From a bacterium (lineage in GTDB: Bacteria > Bdellovibrionota > Bdellovibrionia > Bdellovibrionales > Bdellovibrionaceae), in the NCBI GenBank assembly GCA_019752925.1, contig JAIELP010000003.1, forward strand, positions 124,001 through 188,000: a stretch of 64,000 nt of DNA, given 5' to 3'. This document shows positions 34,790 through 43,995 of the stretch, piece after piece (within the stretch, counting starts at the first letter, position 1; each line of letters opens with the position of its first letter). A program made the position numbers and the translations under genes. The notes beneath the pieces were generated by a model. That model ran no database searches, was not told the origin of the DNA, and saw only the letters and a program-made list of their open reading frames with translations.

Positions 34790-35557
34790 TTAAAAATCGT
34801 AATCCGGTGGAGGTGGCGGCGGAGGCGGAATCGACATCTCGCCACCGAATGATGGATCATAAGGCACACCATTATTTATGTTACTATCATAAATCGGTGG
34901 CGGCGGTAATTCTTCAAATCCTTCATAGGGTGCCGGGGCAGCTGGAAAATCTGAACTAGGCGGATAGTCATTTGAAATTGGTGACGGAGGCACATAGCCA
35001 GCCGAGCTTGAACTTGAGCCACCACCTATGCCGGATTTACTTCCTGATCCAACCCACTTATTGCGACTTCTTTTGCGCAGTTCATAACGTGGGCGTAATG
35101 TATAAAGCTGTAACTCATCATTTTCAAGCTTAGTGATTTCCGCGCTTTTAGTATTTAAAATCCGGTCGCGCGTTTTAACCAATGCCTGACGGCTTTTTTC
35201 GTAATCTTTTTGAATGCGCGCAACCTCTTTTAAATAATCTTGGTATTCAGGACTATTTTCGGTTGGCGAAGCTAAATCTCTTTTTTGTTTGCGATAATCT
35301 CTTAAACCGCGCTCTCTCAACAGATCCCATTTTTCCTGATCTTCTAAGAACTCGCCTAAAGCTTTTTCTCTTTCAGTTTCAAAAATTCTATTATTATTGA
35401 TTTCTGTTTTAAAACTTTTCAGACGATTCAGGTCATGGTTTGCTTCAATTTTCAGCGAATCAGCCGCTTCTTCATCGTAATCTGTTACCTCTTGTGCATA
35501 CGCACAACCAACGATGATAAATGAAATTAAAAAAAGCTTCTTAGCATTCACAGCCAA
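34790..35557 (-). CDS. Exported coiled-coil protein with proline-rich tail
   Basis: Not assigned to a family. The start is a TTG at 35557 preceded by GGAG at six bases. The signal region LFLISFIIVGCAYAQ offers two processing options: a lipobox IVGC at residue 18 or cleavage after AYA. Residues ~25-150 are strongly charged and helical (coiled coil). The last ~90 residues are Gly/Ser- then Pro-rich, ending in eight consecutive prolines and DYDF. A cell-envelope structural or adaptor protein is plausible, but function is unknown. Confidence 0.72.
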   Translation of the reverse strand: MAVNAKKLFLISFIIVGCAYAQEVTDYDEEAADSLKIEANHDLNRLKSFKTEINNNRIFETEREKALGEFLEDQEKWDLLRERGLRDYRKQKRDLASPTENSPEYQDYLKEVARIQKDYEKSRQALVKTRDRILNTKSAEITKLENDELQLYTLRPRYELRKRSRNKWVGSGSKSGIGGGSSSSSAGYVPPSPISNDYPPSSDFPAAPAPYEGFEELPPPPIYDSNINNGVPYDPSFGGEMSIPPPPPPPPDYDF

Positions 35558-35662
35558 ATTATACTCCAGGCGTTTAAGCCTTCTTATTTTTTTTCATAAA
35601 ACGTTTTAAATCTCGACCTTTGTCTTTACTCATGTGTCAATTTGAGCTAGCCTCGTCAACCT

Positions 35663-36679
35663 ATGGAAATACTGCAATCAATTATAATTTTTTTATCGCA
35701 AACGGTGATCATAGTTTTAGCTATTGTGGCTGTGTTAATTACCATCGCAACCATCATTGCCAAAGCTAAACAGCAAAAATCTTTTGATATTCAGCTTTTA
35801 CATGAAAAATATGAAGAACAACAAAAGGCTTTAAAGCTCGCTACGTTAAATGATGCTGAACTCAAAATAGAAAAAAAACGCCTAAAAAAAGAAGAAAAGG
35901 CTAAATCCAATGAAATGCCAAAAAACCGTGTATTTGTTTTAGATTTTCTTAAGGGTGACATCAAAGCTTCAGCTTCAGAACACTTGCGTGAAGAAATCAC
36001 CACTATTTTAGGCGTTGCAACTCCGCAGGACGAAGTGGTTGTTAACGTAGAAAGTCCCGGTGGATTAGTACACGGTTACGGATTCGCTGCTGCCCAACTT
36101 TTAAGACTAAAAACAGCCAATATTCATCTCACTGTTTGCGTGGACCAAGTAGCTGCAAGTGGTGGCTATTTAATGGCTTGCACAGCTAACCGTATTTTAG
36201 CTGCACCTTTTGCCTTGGTAGGCTCAATAGGTGTGGTGGCCCAGGTACCTAACTTTAACAAGCTGCTTAAAAAACATGATGTTGACTACAAAGAATATAC
36301 AGCCGGCGACTACAAACGAACAGTCAGTATCTTTGGAGAAATCACCGAAAAAGGCGAAGCTAAGTTTAAAGAACAACTAGAAGTAACCCATGATTTATTT
36401 AAAACATTTGTATCAGCTAACCGACCTAAAATGGATATTTCAAAGGTTGCAACCGGAGAATTCTGGTATGGCGAAATGGCCATTAAGCTGGGTTTAGTTG
36501 ATGAAATTCGCACTAGCGATGACTACCTTCTTTCTAAGGCAAAAACTCACCAAGTAATCCGGGTTTCATTTGAGCAAAAACCATCATTCTCAGATAAGAT
36601 TTCGGGTGCGTTGGCAAATGCCTTCAGCATGACTCTGAACAAAATTATTGAGCAAAACAGCGCCGTAAAAAAACTATGA
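35663..36679 (+). CDS. sohB: Inner-membrane signal-peptide-peptidase-like protease SohB
   Basis: A serine protease of family S49. The N-terminal membrane helix (about 6-34) is followed by a charged coiled region, then the protease domain: VNVESPGGLVHGYG near 127-140, the catalytic serine S166 in AASGGYLMA, and the general-base lysine K218 in YTAGDYKRT, as in SohB/SppA. The 338-residue length matches E. coli SohB. The substrate is unknown. It is upstream of the opp genes on the same strand with a 97-base gap, which probably holds the opp promoter. Confidence 0.93.
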   Translation: MEILQSIIIFLSQTVIIVLAIVAVLITIATIIAKAKQQKSFDIQLLHEKYEEQQKALKLATLNDAELKIEKKRLKKEEKAKSNEMPKNRVFVLDFLKGDIKASASEHLREEITTILGVATPQDEVVVNVESPGGLVHGYGFAAAQLLRLKTANIHLTVCVDQVAASGGYLMACTANRILAAPFALVGSIGVVAQVPNFNKLLKKHDVDYKEYTAGDYKRTVSIFGEITEKGEAKFKEQLEVTHDLFKTFVSANRPKMDISKVATGEFWYGEMAIKLGLVDEIRTSDDYLLSKAKTHQVIRVSFEQKPSFSDKISGALANAFSMTLNKIIEQNSAVKKL

Positions 36680-36776
36680 CGCTGTCGGTTATTGTGTGGC
36701 CTTTCTTTATTTTTAGCCCACAGTCTTGTACAAATTTCTATCCGATCAGTGAGCTGATGTTTAAGGAGTAAAAAAC

Positions 36777-37745
36777 TTGAAACCTGTTGTCCAAGTTAAA
36801 GACCTCGAAACAACGTTTTTTTTAAAATCTGGGCCTTTTCGCGCGGTTAACAAAATTTCTTATGAAATCAATAAAGGTGAAACTTTAGGTATCGTAGGCG
36901 AATCGGGCTGCGGAAAATCTGTTACTTCTTTTTCTTTAATGCGTTTAATTGAGCGCCCTGGAAAAGTAACCGGCGGTCAGTTTTTATTAAACGATCAAAA
37001 CATCCTGAACTTATCAGACCGTCAAATGGAAGATGTTCGTGGCGGAAAAATGGCCATGATATTTCAAGAGCCAATGACAGCTCTTAATCCGGTTTTAACT
37101 ATCGGTTATCAAATGGATGAACAAATCCAAAAACATTTAAAACTAAATAAAAAAGATGCACGTGATCGCGCCATCGAAATGTTACAATTAGTGGGCATCC
37201 CATCCGCTAAAGACAGATATGAAGCCTACCCTCACCACTTATCAGGTGGTATGCGCCAAAGAGCCATGATTGCCATGGCTCTTTCGTGCAATCCACAATT
37301 TTTAATTGCCGATGAACCTACAACAGCATTAGACGTAACAATCCAAGCGCAAATTTTAGAATTATTCCAGACTTTACAGGAAAAAATGAATATGAGTGTT
37401 CAGTTCATTACACATGATCTGGGTGTTATTTCTGAGGTTTCTGATAAGGTTATGGTTATGTACGGTGGTCACACCTGTGAAACCGGTCCAACTCAGGATA
37501 TTTTAAATTCTCCAAAGCACCCTTATACAGGTGCTTTAATTCAATCACGTCCAAAAATGGGCCATAGAGTTTCAAGACTTAAAACAATTGAAGGCTCAGT
37601 ACCAGCTCCACACGAACTTCCTAAAGGTTGCCCGTTTGCAAACCGCTGCGGAAATGTTTTGGAGCAATGCTGGAACAATAAACCTCAACTTCAACCTGTC
37701 AATGGCGCTACTAACAGAGCTGTTGCTTGCTTCAACCCCTTATAA
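36777..37745 (+). CDS. oppD: Oligopeptide ABC transporter ATP-binding protein OppD
   Basis: First ATPase of a peptide importer. The TTG at 36777 is the start, with AAGGAG eight bases upstream; no better start exists nearby. Walker A GESGCGKS is at 41-48, the signature HLSGGMRQR near 155, and Walker B FLIADEPTTALD near 175. The C-terminal oligopeptide/dipeptide-transporter extension with its four cysteines (GCPFANRCGNVLEQC and a later C) is present. It is the first gene of oppDFABC, an unusual order since the ATPases come before the binding protein. Confidence 0.94.
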   Translation: MKPVVQVKDLETTFFLKSGPFRAVNKISYEINKGETLGIVGESGCGKSVTSFSLMRLIERPGKVTGGQFLLNDQNILNLSDRQMEDVRGGKMAMIFQEPMTALNPVLTIGYQMDEQIQKHLKLNKKDARDRAIEMLQLVGIPSAKDRYEAYPHHLSGGMRQRAMIAMALSCNPQFLIADEPTTALDVTIQAQILELFQTLQEKMNMSVQFITHDLGVISEVSDKVMVMYGGHTCETGPTQDILNSPKHPYTGALIQSRPKMGHRVSRLKTIEGSVPAPHELPKGCPFANRCGNVLEQCWNNKPQLQPVNGATNRAVACFNPL

Positions 37746-37757
37746 AGGTTCAAAAAT

Positions 37758-38753
37758 ATGAGCGATATTATATTAGAAGCAAAAAGCATTAGAAAATACT
37801 TCCCGATTAAAAAGGGATTCTTCATGCGTGAAGTGGGCCAAGTCAAAGCGGTTGAAGAAATCAATTTAGCTGTACGCCGTGGTGAAACTTTGGGTTTAGT
37901 AGGCGAATCGGGCTGCGGAAAATCTACTTTAGGTCGTACATTAATACGTCTTTATGAGCCCACTTCAGGTGAAATTAAATTTGATGGTTCCGACTTTAGA
38001 AACCTATCAGGCGCAGAGTTACGACAAAAACGCCGCGATATTCAAATGATATTCCAAGATCCTTACGCTTCTTTAGATACGCGCATGACTGTTGGACAAA
38101 TCATCGAACAGCCTTTTAAAATTCACGGTTTATTACCTGACAAAAAAGAACGCGAAGAGCGCGTTAAAGAGTTATTACAATTAGTCGGATTAAAAGCTTC
38201 TCACGTGAACCGTTACCCACATGAATTTTCAGGCGGACAACGTCAGCGTATTTCTATTGCCCGTGCCGTTGCACTTAATCCAAAATTAATTATTTGTGAT
38301 GAACCTGTTTCAGCATTAGATGTATCTATCCAAGCTCAGGTTCTGAATCTTTTAAAAGATCTGCAAGAGCGTTTAAATTTAACATATATTTTTATTTCTC
38401 ATGATTTATCGGTTATCGAGCACGTATGCGATCGTATTGCAGTTATGTACTTGGGCCGCATTGTTGAAATCGCTACTCGCGATGAACTGTTCAAAAATCC
38501 GAAGCATCCGTATACTCGTGCTTTAATGTCATCAATACCGAGCATAGGTACCGGTAAAAAGAAAATGTCTAAAATTTTAAGCGGTGAAATTCCTTCACCT
38601 ATTAATCCGCCGAAAGGCTGTGCATTCCACCCACGTTGCCCGCACAAAATTAAAGAGTGCTCTGAAATCACACCGCAACTGCGCGGAGATTCACCTCAGC
38701 ATTTAAAAGCTTGCCATGTTAATTTAGAAACCAATTTAAAGGAGATTCTATGA
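37758..38753 (+). CDS. oppF: Oligopeptide ABC transporter ATP-binding protein OppF
   Basis: Second ATPase of the peptide importer, pairing with OppD. Walker A GESGCGKS is at 49-56, EFSGGQRQRISIARA near 160, and Walker B IICDEPVSALD near 180. The C-terminal extension GCAFHPRCPHKIKECSEI carries the family cysteines. An AAGG element precedes the ATG, 12 bases after oppD. Its last codons hold the AAGGAG ribosome site for oppA, and stop and start overlap as ATGA, so translation is coupled. Confidence 0.94.
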   Translation: MSDIILEAKSIRKYFPIKKGFFMREVGQVKAVEEINLAVRRGETLGLVGESGCGKSTLGRTLIRLYEPTSGEIKFDGSDFRNLSGAELRQKRRDIQMIFQDPYASLDTRMTVGQIIEQPFKIHGLLPDKKEREERVKELLQLVGLKASHVNRYPHEFSGGQRQRISIARAVALNPKLIICDEPVSALDVSIQAQVLNLLKDLQERLNLTYIFISHDLSVIEHVCDRIAVMYLGRIVEIATRDELFKNPKHPYTRALMSSIPSIGTGKKKMSKILSGEIPSPINPPKGCAFHPRCPHKIKECSEITPQLRGDSPQHLKACHVNLETNLKEIL

Positions 38754-40507
38754 AAAGTTTCAAAATCCTGTTAGTTGCAACCTTAGTGTTGTCTTTTACA
38801 GCTTGTACTAAAAAAAGTAAAAAGCGCGAAGAAGCACCTGCGGCACAAACAACTGAAGCTGCACCTGCGGCTGCTACCACTCCAAAGTTAAACAACAGCG
38901 AACTTAAAATTGGTATCGGTCAAGAATTTGAAAACTTCAATCCTCTGATTGCTACAATGAACGCTACCACCATTATGTCAAAATTAGCCATGCGCGATCT
39001 TGTAACTATAGATGCAGATGGTAAATGGGTTCCACAATTAGCAAAATCAATTCCCTCTTTAGAAAACGGCGGCGCTAAGCTTGTGACTATTGGCGGCGTT
39101 AAAAAAGTTGAAGCTGTATGGGAAATTATCGAAGCAGCTGTTTGGGGCGACGGAAAACCGGTTATCTGTGATGACTTTGCTTTTGCAATTAAAGTGGCTT
39201 CAGCAGCCACTGTAAGTATCGGTGAAAAAGAAGTTTTCACTCAAGTTGAAAAAGTAACTGTTGATCCAACTAACCCTAAAAAATGTACTTTCACATATGA
39301 TAAAGCTAAATGGGACTTCTACCAATTAGGTACTTTCCATGCTTTACCTAAGCACTTAGAAGAAAAAATCTTCAATATGTACGGCGCTGAAAACGGCGGC
39401 TACGAGAAGAATTCTCTTTACGTTAAAGACCCGTACAATGTTGGTCTTTACAATGGTCCATACCTTATTCAAGAAATTCAATTAGGCGACCACGTTACTT
39501 TCGTACCAAATCCTAAATGGTATGGTGAGAAACCAAAAATTCAAAAAATTATTTTCAAACTAATTCCTAACTCAGGAACATTAGAAGCTAACTTAAGCTC
39601 CGGCACTATTGATATGATTTCAACTCTTGGTTTAGCTTTAGACCAAGCTTTAGCTTTTGAGAAAAAAGTAAAAGCTGAAAATTTACCTTACACAGTATTA
39701 TTCCAACCAAGTACTGTTTATGAACACATCGATCTTAACTTAGATAATCCAGCTCTTAAAGATGTTCGTGTAAGAAAAGCATTGAGCTACTCTATTAACC
39801 GTGACGAATTAACTCAGTCATTGTTTGAAGGCAAGCAATCACCAGCTCTTCACTCTGTAACACCTAAAGATCCTTGGTACACCGACGACCCTACAAAAAT
39901 CACAATTTACAAATATTCTCCACGCGATGCGGAAAGACTATTAGACGAAGCCGGCTGGAAACGCGGACCAGATGGTATCCGCACAAAAGGTGGTAAAAAA
40001 TTATCTTTCACAGTAATGACAACTGCCGGAAATAAAACTCGTGAATTAGTTCAGGTTTACTTACAAAACGGCTGGAAACAAGTTGGTATCGAAGTAACAG
40101 CTAAAAACGAACCGGCGCGAGTATTCTTCGGGGAAACCACTAAAAAACGTCTGTTTGATTCAATGGCGTTATTTGCATGGGTTTCTTCTCCTGAAAACAA
40201 TCCAAAATCAACTTTCTCTTCGACTAGTATTCCATCTGCTAAAAACGGCTACTCTGGCCAAAATCAAATGGGCTGGAAAAACAAAGCAGTTGATAAATTG
40301 TTAATGGACCTTGATTTAGAATTTGTTCATGAAAAACGCGTAGCGATCATGCACCAAATTTTAAAGCACTACACTGAAGATGTTCCTGTATTACCTCTGT
40401 ACTACAGATCTGACGTTGCGGTTATTCCGACTCAGATGAAAGGTTACCGCTTAACCGGTCATCAGTTCCCGGAAACCAACGAAGTTGAAAAGTGGACTTT
40501 AGAATAA
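38750..40507 (+). CDS. oppA: Peptide-binding lipoprotein OppA-like (SBP family 5)
   Basis: The solute-binding component. A signal ending SFTAC at residue 19 is a lipoprotein signal, followed by a linker rich in Lys, Glu and Ala/Pro/Thr. The binding domain shows SBP5 landmarks: FENFNPLIATMNATT, KYSPRDAERLLDEAGWKRGPDGIR, VRVRKALSYSINRDEL and the final ILKHYTEDVPVLPLYY. At 585 residues it is of usual size. Specificity is not visible, but large SBP5 proteins bind di- to oligopeptides. It is lipid-anchored in the periplasm and feeds OppBC. Confidence 0.92.
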   Translation: MKSFKILLVATLVLSFTACTKKSKKREEAPAAQTTEAAPAAATTPKLNNSELKIGIGQEFENFNPLIATMNATTIMSKLAMRDLVTIDADGKWVPQLAKSIPSLENGGAKLVTIGGVKKVEAVWEIIEAAVWGDGKPVICDDFAFAIKVASAATVSIGEKEVFTQVEKVTVDPTNPKKCTFTYDKAKWDFYQLGTFHALPKHLEEKIFNMYGAENGGYEKNSLYVKDPYNVGLYNGPYLIQEIQLGDHVTFVPNPKWYGEKPKIQKIIFKLIPNSGTLEANLSSGTIDMISTLGLALDQALAFEKKVKAENLPYTVLFQPSTVYEHIDLNLDNPALKDVRVRKALSYSINRDELTQSLFEGKQSPALHSVTPKDPWYTDDPTKITIYKYSPRDAERLLDEAGWKRGPDGIRTKGGKKLSFTVMTTAGNKTRELVQVYLQNGWKQVGIEVTAKNEPARVFFGETTKKRLFDSMALFAWVSSPENNPKSTFSSTSIPSAKNGYSGQNQMGWKNKAVDKLLMDLDLEFVHEKRVAIMHQILKHYTEDVPVLPLYYRSDVAVIPTQMKGYRLTGHQFPETNEVEKWTLE

Positions 40508-40536
40508 TTACATAACGACATAAGGCTGAATATCAT

Positions 40537-41508
40537 ATGATAAATTTCATCTTGCGCAGGATCGTACAGACATTGATAGTGATCGTAATACTGTCATATG
40601 TTTGCTTTGGACTAATGAGTTTAATGCCTGGCGATCCGGTTGAATTGATGATTTCAGCCAATCCAAAAATTACTGCGGCCGACGTAGCCCGCTTAAGAAG
40701 TTTTTACGGTTTAGACCAACCTATTTACGAACGCTACTTCAATTGGGTTAGCGATATCGCAAAAGGAGAACTCGGCTACTCACGTACTTACCGTATTCCG
40801 GTAACTGAAATGATGGGCCCTGCTCTAACCTCAACATTTGTTTTATCTACAGTTTCTCTGGCATTTTCGCTTTTGGTGGCTATACCACTTGGTATTCTCT
40901 GTGCTTTAAAGCCTAATTCAAGAGTGGATTACGTTGTAAATTTATTTAACTTTGCAGGAATTTCCGTGCCTTCTTTCTGGCTTGGTATTGTTCTTATTAT
41001 TATTTTTGCAGTTAAATTACAATGGTTACCTGCTGGTGGTTATCAAACTACCGGTGTTGAGTACGAAACTTTAATGGAAGAAATTCTCGATAAAGCTGCA
41101 TACTTAATTTTACCGGTTATATCTTTATCGATTCAATCTATCGGAAGATTTTCACGATTTACCCGTTCAGCTATGCTTGAAGCCATGAGAAACGACTTCA
41201 TTCGTACCGCGCGCGCCAAAGGTTTAGCTTCAAATATTGTTATTTGGAAACACGGCTTCAGAAATGCCCTTATTCCTTTAATCACTGTTGTAGCTTTAAG
41301 TATTTCTTCAATTTTCTCAGGCGCTCTTATTACCGAAACTCTTTTTGCTTATCCTGGTGTTGGGCGTTTAATATATTCATCAATCATCGGTAACGACTTC
41401 AACGTGGCCATGGTTTCATTTATTATTTCAGTGAGCATGGTTCTATTAATGAATCTGGTTGCTGACTTACTTTACGGCGTGGTCGACCCTCGCGTTTCAT
41501 ACAACTAA
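40537..41508 (+). CDS. oppB: Oligopeptide ABC transporter permease OppB
   Basis: Inner-membrane permease with six helices. The N-terminal FILRRIVQTLIVIVILSYV, the FGLMSLMPGDPVEL loop and the EAA segment near 195-235 (TRSAMLEAMRNDFIRTARAKG, followed by WKHGFRNALIPL) that contacts the ATPase are canonical. The product ends YGVVDPRVSYN as in most OppB/DppB proteins. The 323-residue length is typical. AAGG precedes the ATG, 29 bases after oppA. Confidence 0.95.
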   Translation: MINFILRRIVQTLIVIVILSYVCFGLMSLMPGDPVELMISANPKITAADVARLRSFYGLDQPIYERYFNWVSDIAKGELGYSRTYRIPVTEMMGPALTSTFVLSTVSLAFSLLVAIPLGILCALKPNSRVDYVVNLFNFAGISVPSFWLGIVLIIIFAVKLQWLPAGGYQTTGVEYETLMEEILDKAAYLILPVISLSIQSIGRFSRFTRSAMLEAMRNDFIRTARAKGLASNIVIWKHGFRNALIPLITVVALSISSIFSGALITETLFAYPGVGRLIYSSIIGNDFNVAMVSFIISVSMVLLMNLVADLLYGVVDPRVSYN

Positions 41509-41518
41509 GGAAACCGCG

Positions 41519-42760
41519 ATGGATACACTAGATACACATAATAATAAAAAATTAGCTCAGGTTTCTAAAGAACCTCAAAGATTAAATAAGGCTCAGATTG
41601 CTGAACTTGAAAAAGTTCAAAGCATCTCTAAAATTATCTACAATCAGTTCAAAGAACACAAAGCGGCTGTTATCGGCGCTTATACTATTTTATTCTTTGT
41701 ATTGGTGGCTTTATCAGCCCCTATTGTTGAAAAAGTAATGGGCGTTAACGCTGAAAACCAAAATGTATTCCACCGGTACGAACCACCATTTACAACTATA
41801 AGCGCCGGCACAGACACTCGCGAAAACGAAGTACGCAAATACATAGAAGAAAATCCGGAGTCAGCTGCAATTGTTCAAGCTGAACTCATTAAAGAAGAAT
41901 TTGTTACAGTGTCAAGACCTGAGGATGCACTTTATGAGTGGGCCCGTTTTGAAAAACGCAAAGCCATGGCAGCCATTCGCTTACTGAGTATCGATCAGGA
42001 TATTAAAACCGATTTACGTAATGTAGCTAAAAAATTTGAAATCTACCATCTGTTTGGTACCGATGAGTTAGGTCGCGATGTTTTAATGCGTCTAATTTAT
42101 GGAACTCAGGTTTCGATGGGCGTTGGTATTTTAGTTGCTCTTTCATCGGCCCTAATCGGCCTTTTAATAGGTGCTATCGCTGGTTACTACGGTGGATTTA
42201 TTGATACCATGCTTATGCGTATCACTGACGCCTTGCTTTCTCTACCGACTATTCCTGTGTTAATTGTAGTTGCAGCCATCGACCTACAAAAAGTTCCTGT
42301 GTTAGCCAGTTTGCTGTCACACGGAAGTGAAAGTATTCTTAAACTCATTTTCATTCTTTGCATTTTCTCATGGATGCCGGTAGCGCGTTTAGTACGCGGA
42401 AGTATTTTAACTTTAAGAGAACGTGAATTTATCTTAGCTTCTAAAACATTAGGCGCTACCGACTTTACGATAATAACACGTCACATGTTCCCAAATGTAA
42501 TCGCACCATTACTTGTATCTGTAACTTTAGGCGTGGGCGAATCTATCCTATTTGAAGCCGCACTGAGCTTCTTAGGTTTAGGTATCCAACCACCGACTCC
42601 GAGCTGGGGTAATATGCTATTTAATGCACAGGAACTGATTTACCGAGCCCCTTTCCTTGCCATCTTACCGGGTCTATTAATCTTGTTTGTTACTATCAGC
42701 TTCAACTACGTTGGAGATGGCCTACAAGATGCTATTGATCCTAAAACGATTAAACGATAG
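41519..42760 (+). CDS. oppC: Oligopeptide ABC transporter permease OppC with an enlarged first periplasmic loop
   Basis: The second permease. I chose the ATG at 41519, ten bases after oppB with an AAGGAA site; an upstream frame overlaps oppB. Helix 1 is near 48-69, and the hallmark FGTDELGRDVLMRLIYG starts at 179, so ~109 residues lie between, far more than the ~40 usual in OppC/DppC. The extra part is charged and helical. The remaining helices and the EAA loop (EFILASKTLGATDF, then ITRHMFPNVIAPLL) are normal, ending DAIDPKTIKR. The extra loop could contact OppA or periplasmic factors. Confidence 0.94.
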   Translation: MDTLDTHNNKKLAQVSKEPQRLNKAQIAELEKVQSISKIIYNQFKEHKAAVIGAYTILFFVLVALSAPIVEKVMGVNAENQNVFHRYEPPFTTISAGTDTRENEVRKYIEENPESAAIVQAELIKEEFVTVSRPEDALYEWARFEKRKAMAAIRLLSIDQDIKTDLRNVAKKFEIYHLFGTDELGRDVLMRLIYGTQVSMGVGILVALSSALIGLLIGAIAGYYGGFIDTMLMRITDALLSLPTIPVLIVVAAIDLQKVPVLASLLSHGSESILKLIFILCIFSWMPVARLVRGSILTLREREFILASKTLGATDFTIITRHMFPNVIAPLLVSVTLGVGESILFEAALSFLGLGIQPPTPSWGNMLFNAQELIYRAPFLAILPGLLILFVTISFNYVGDGLQDAIDPKTIKR

Positions 42761-42786
42761 AATAGTAGAGTATCAAAGGAGTTATT

Positions 42787-43011
42787 ATGGGTGAGTTTAG
42801 TTTATCGCACATGCTGATTTTGGCCTTAATTTTATTGATCTTCTTCGGCCCTAGCCGCTTACCAGCTTTAGGACAATCTTTAGGTAAAGCCATCCGTGGC
42901 TTCAAAGAAGGTCTTAACGAAATGAATGTTGACGCAAAAGATGTTAGCCACCAAAAAGAAATCCACAAAGAAGCTTCGAAAACTGAAGAAAAAACTGAGC
43001 ACAAATCTTAG
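42787..43011 (+). CDS. tatA: Twin-arginine translocase subunit TatA, first copy
   Basis: A TatA/E-type pore subunit of 74 residues: a membrane helix (LSHMLILALILLIFFGPSRLP), the FGPSRLPALGQSLGKAIRGFKEG amphipathic helix and a charged tail. AAAGGAG is well placed before the ATG. It lies 26 bases after oppC and is followed by a near-identical copy at 43033. No tatB or tatC lies in the window, so the rest of the machine is elsewhere. The tails of the two copies differ completely. Confidence 0.93.
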   Translation: MGEFSLSHMLILALILLIFFGPSRLPALGQSLGKAIRGFKEGLNEMNVDAKDVSHQKEIHKEASKTEEKTEHKS

Positions 43012-43032
43012 TTCTAATTTTAAGGAGTTTAC

Positions 43033-43257
43033 ATGGGACAGTTCAGCTTACCGCATTTATTAATATTAGCTCTAATCCTGTTAATCTTCTTCGGCCCTAG
43101 CCGCTTACCTGCTTTAGGACAATCTCTAGGTAAGGCTATTAAAGGCTTCAAAGATGGTTTAAACGAAGCCGATGATACTCCAAACAATCATCCGCGTTTA
43201 AATGAAAACAATGATGTTGTTAAACAAACAACTCAAAAGTCTGAACAGAAATCGTAG
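43033..43257 (+). CDS. tatA: Twin-arginine translocase subunit TatA, second copy
   Basis: A 74-residue paralogue beside the first copy. Residues ~12-50 match almost exactly, including LILALILLIFFGPSRLPALG, and the corresponding DNA shares a 26-base identical block in the FFGPSRLP region. The acidic, Asn-rich tail is unrelated. AAGGAG precedes the ATG. Its stop directly abuts the stop of the convergent GDPD gene. The two copies may differ in partner or cargo, or simply raise TatA dose; which is not visible. Confidence 0.93.
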   Translation: MGQFSLPHLLILALILLIFFGPSRLPALGQSLGKAIKGFKDGLNEADDTPNNHPRLNENNDVVKQTTQKSEQKS

Positions 43258-43986
43258 TCATATCTGTATAGTTTTAAATTCTGCAGGAGTTATCTGATCC
43301 GAGATAATCCCGTGTATATTTGCGGCTGATTTTTTATAGACGTTAACATCATTAACTGTCCAAAGCACAACTGGAATTTTTTTTGCTAACTTGACGAAAC
43401 GCCTTGAAAAATCTTCGGCGCGAAGATTGAGCATATGGGGTCTGCACATATAGTTAAGAACCCTTGATTTAATAACAAAATTATTTCCATAATTTTTTTC
43501 AAATGTAAGCAACAAAGCACGATATACCTTAGGGCAATATCTTCGAACCTTATAGAGAGTGAAAGGATTAAAACTTGATATCATTACCCTTTCCTCAATT
43601 TTATATTTTCGAATCAATTCGCATACTTTCTTTTCAAGCAAAGAATTTACAATTTTACGTGATTTGATTTCAATATTAAGTTTAAAATCAGGAACCTTTA
43701 CTAACCATTTAAATAATTCTTCAAGAGGTGTAACTGGGATAGCCTCGTTGAGAGCATAAAATGTAGTTTTACTCAGAACCAGATCCTGAAAACTGTCGTC
43801 GTGAAACATAACAACAACACCATCAGAAGTCATACGAACATCAAATTCAGATATTTGGTATTTTTGCTCAAAGGCCTGTTGTACTGATTGCAGACTATTT
43901 TGCTGAAGTCCTTTTACCCAATAACCCCTATGTGCCTGCAGTTTGGGTAACCAATTCCAGATGTTTTTATCTTCAGTCCAAATCAA
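43258..43986 (-). CDS. Glycerophosphodiester phosphodiesterase family protein
   Basis: A 242-residue GDPD-fold protein, likely cytoplasmic. QAHRGYW near 17-23 and MFHDDSF supply the two catalytic histidines, EFDVRM the metal Glu and Asp, and LNIEIKSR the third metal-binding Glu. The usual PENT after HRG is replaced by LQQNS, but that Glu is not a metal ligand in characterised GDPDs. The C-terminal KIPVVLWTVNDVN is also typical. It follows the AsmA-like gene by nine bases, in a greA-led unit. Confidence 0.85.
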   Translation of the reverse strand: MIWTEDKNIWNWLPKLQAHRGYWVKGLQQNSLQSVQQAFEQKYQISEFDVRMTSDGVVVMFHDDSFQDLVLSKTTFYALNEAIPVTPLEELFKWLVKVPDFKLNIEIKSRKIVNSLLEKKVCELIRKYKIEERVMISSFNPFTLYKVRRYCPKVYRALLLTFEKNYGNNFVIKSRVLNYMCRPHMLNLRAEDFSRRFVKLAKKIPVVLWTVNDVNVYKKSAANIHGIISDQITPAEFKTIQI

Positions 43987-43995
43987 AGTAATTTC

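Noticed and set aside
35574-35633. 19-residue basic frame MSKDKGRDLKRFMKKNKKA on the minus strand
   Set aside because: Protein-like, but it lacks a well-placed ribosome site and any supporting context; left out pending conservation data.
36741-36758. Small hairpin ATCAG/CTGAT before oppD
   Set aside because: Five base pairs with a four-base loop are too weak to support a regulatory claim.
43920-43986. GDPD judged inactive because PENT is replaced by LQQNS
   Set aside because: The residues that bind metal and catalyse in characterised GDPDs (two His, two Glu and one Asp) are all present, so the change is not evidence of inactivity.
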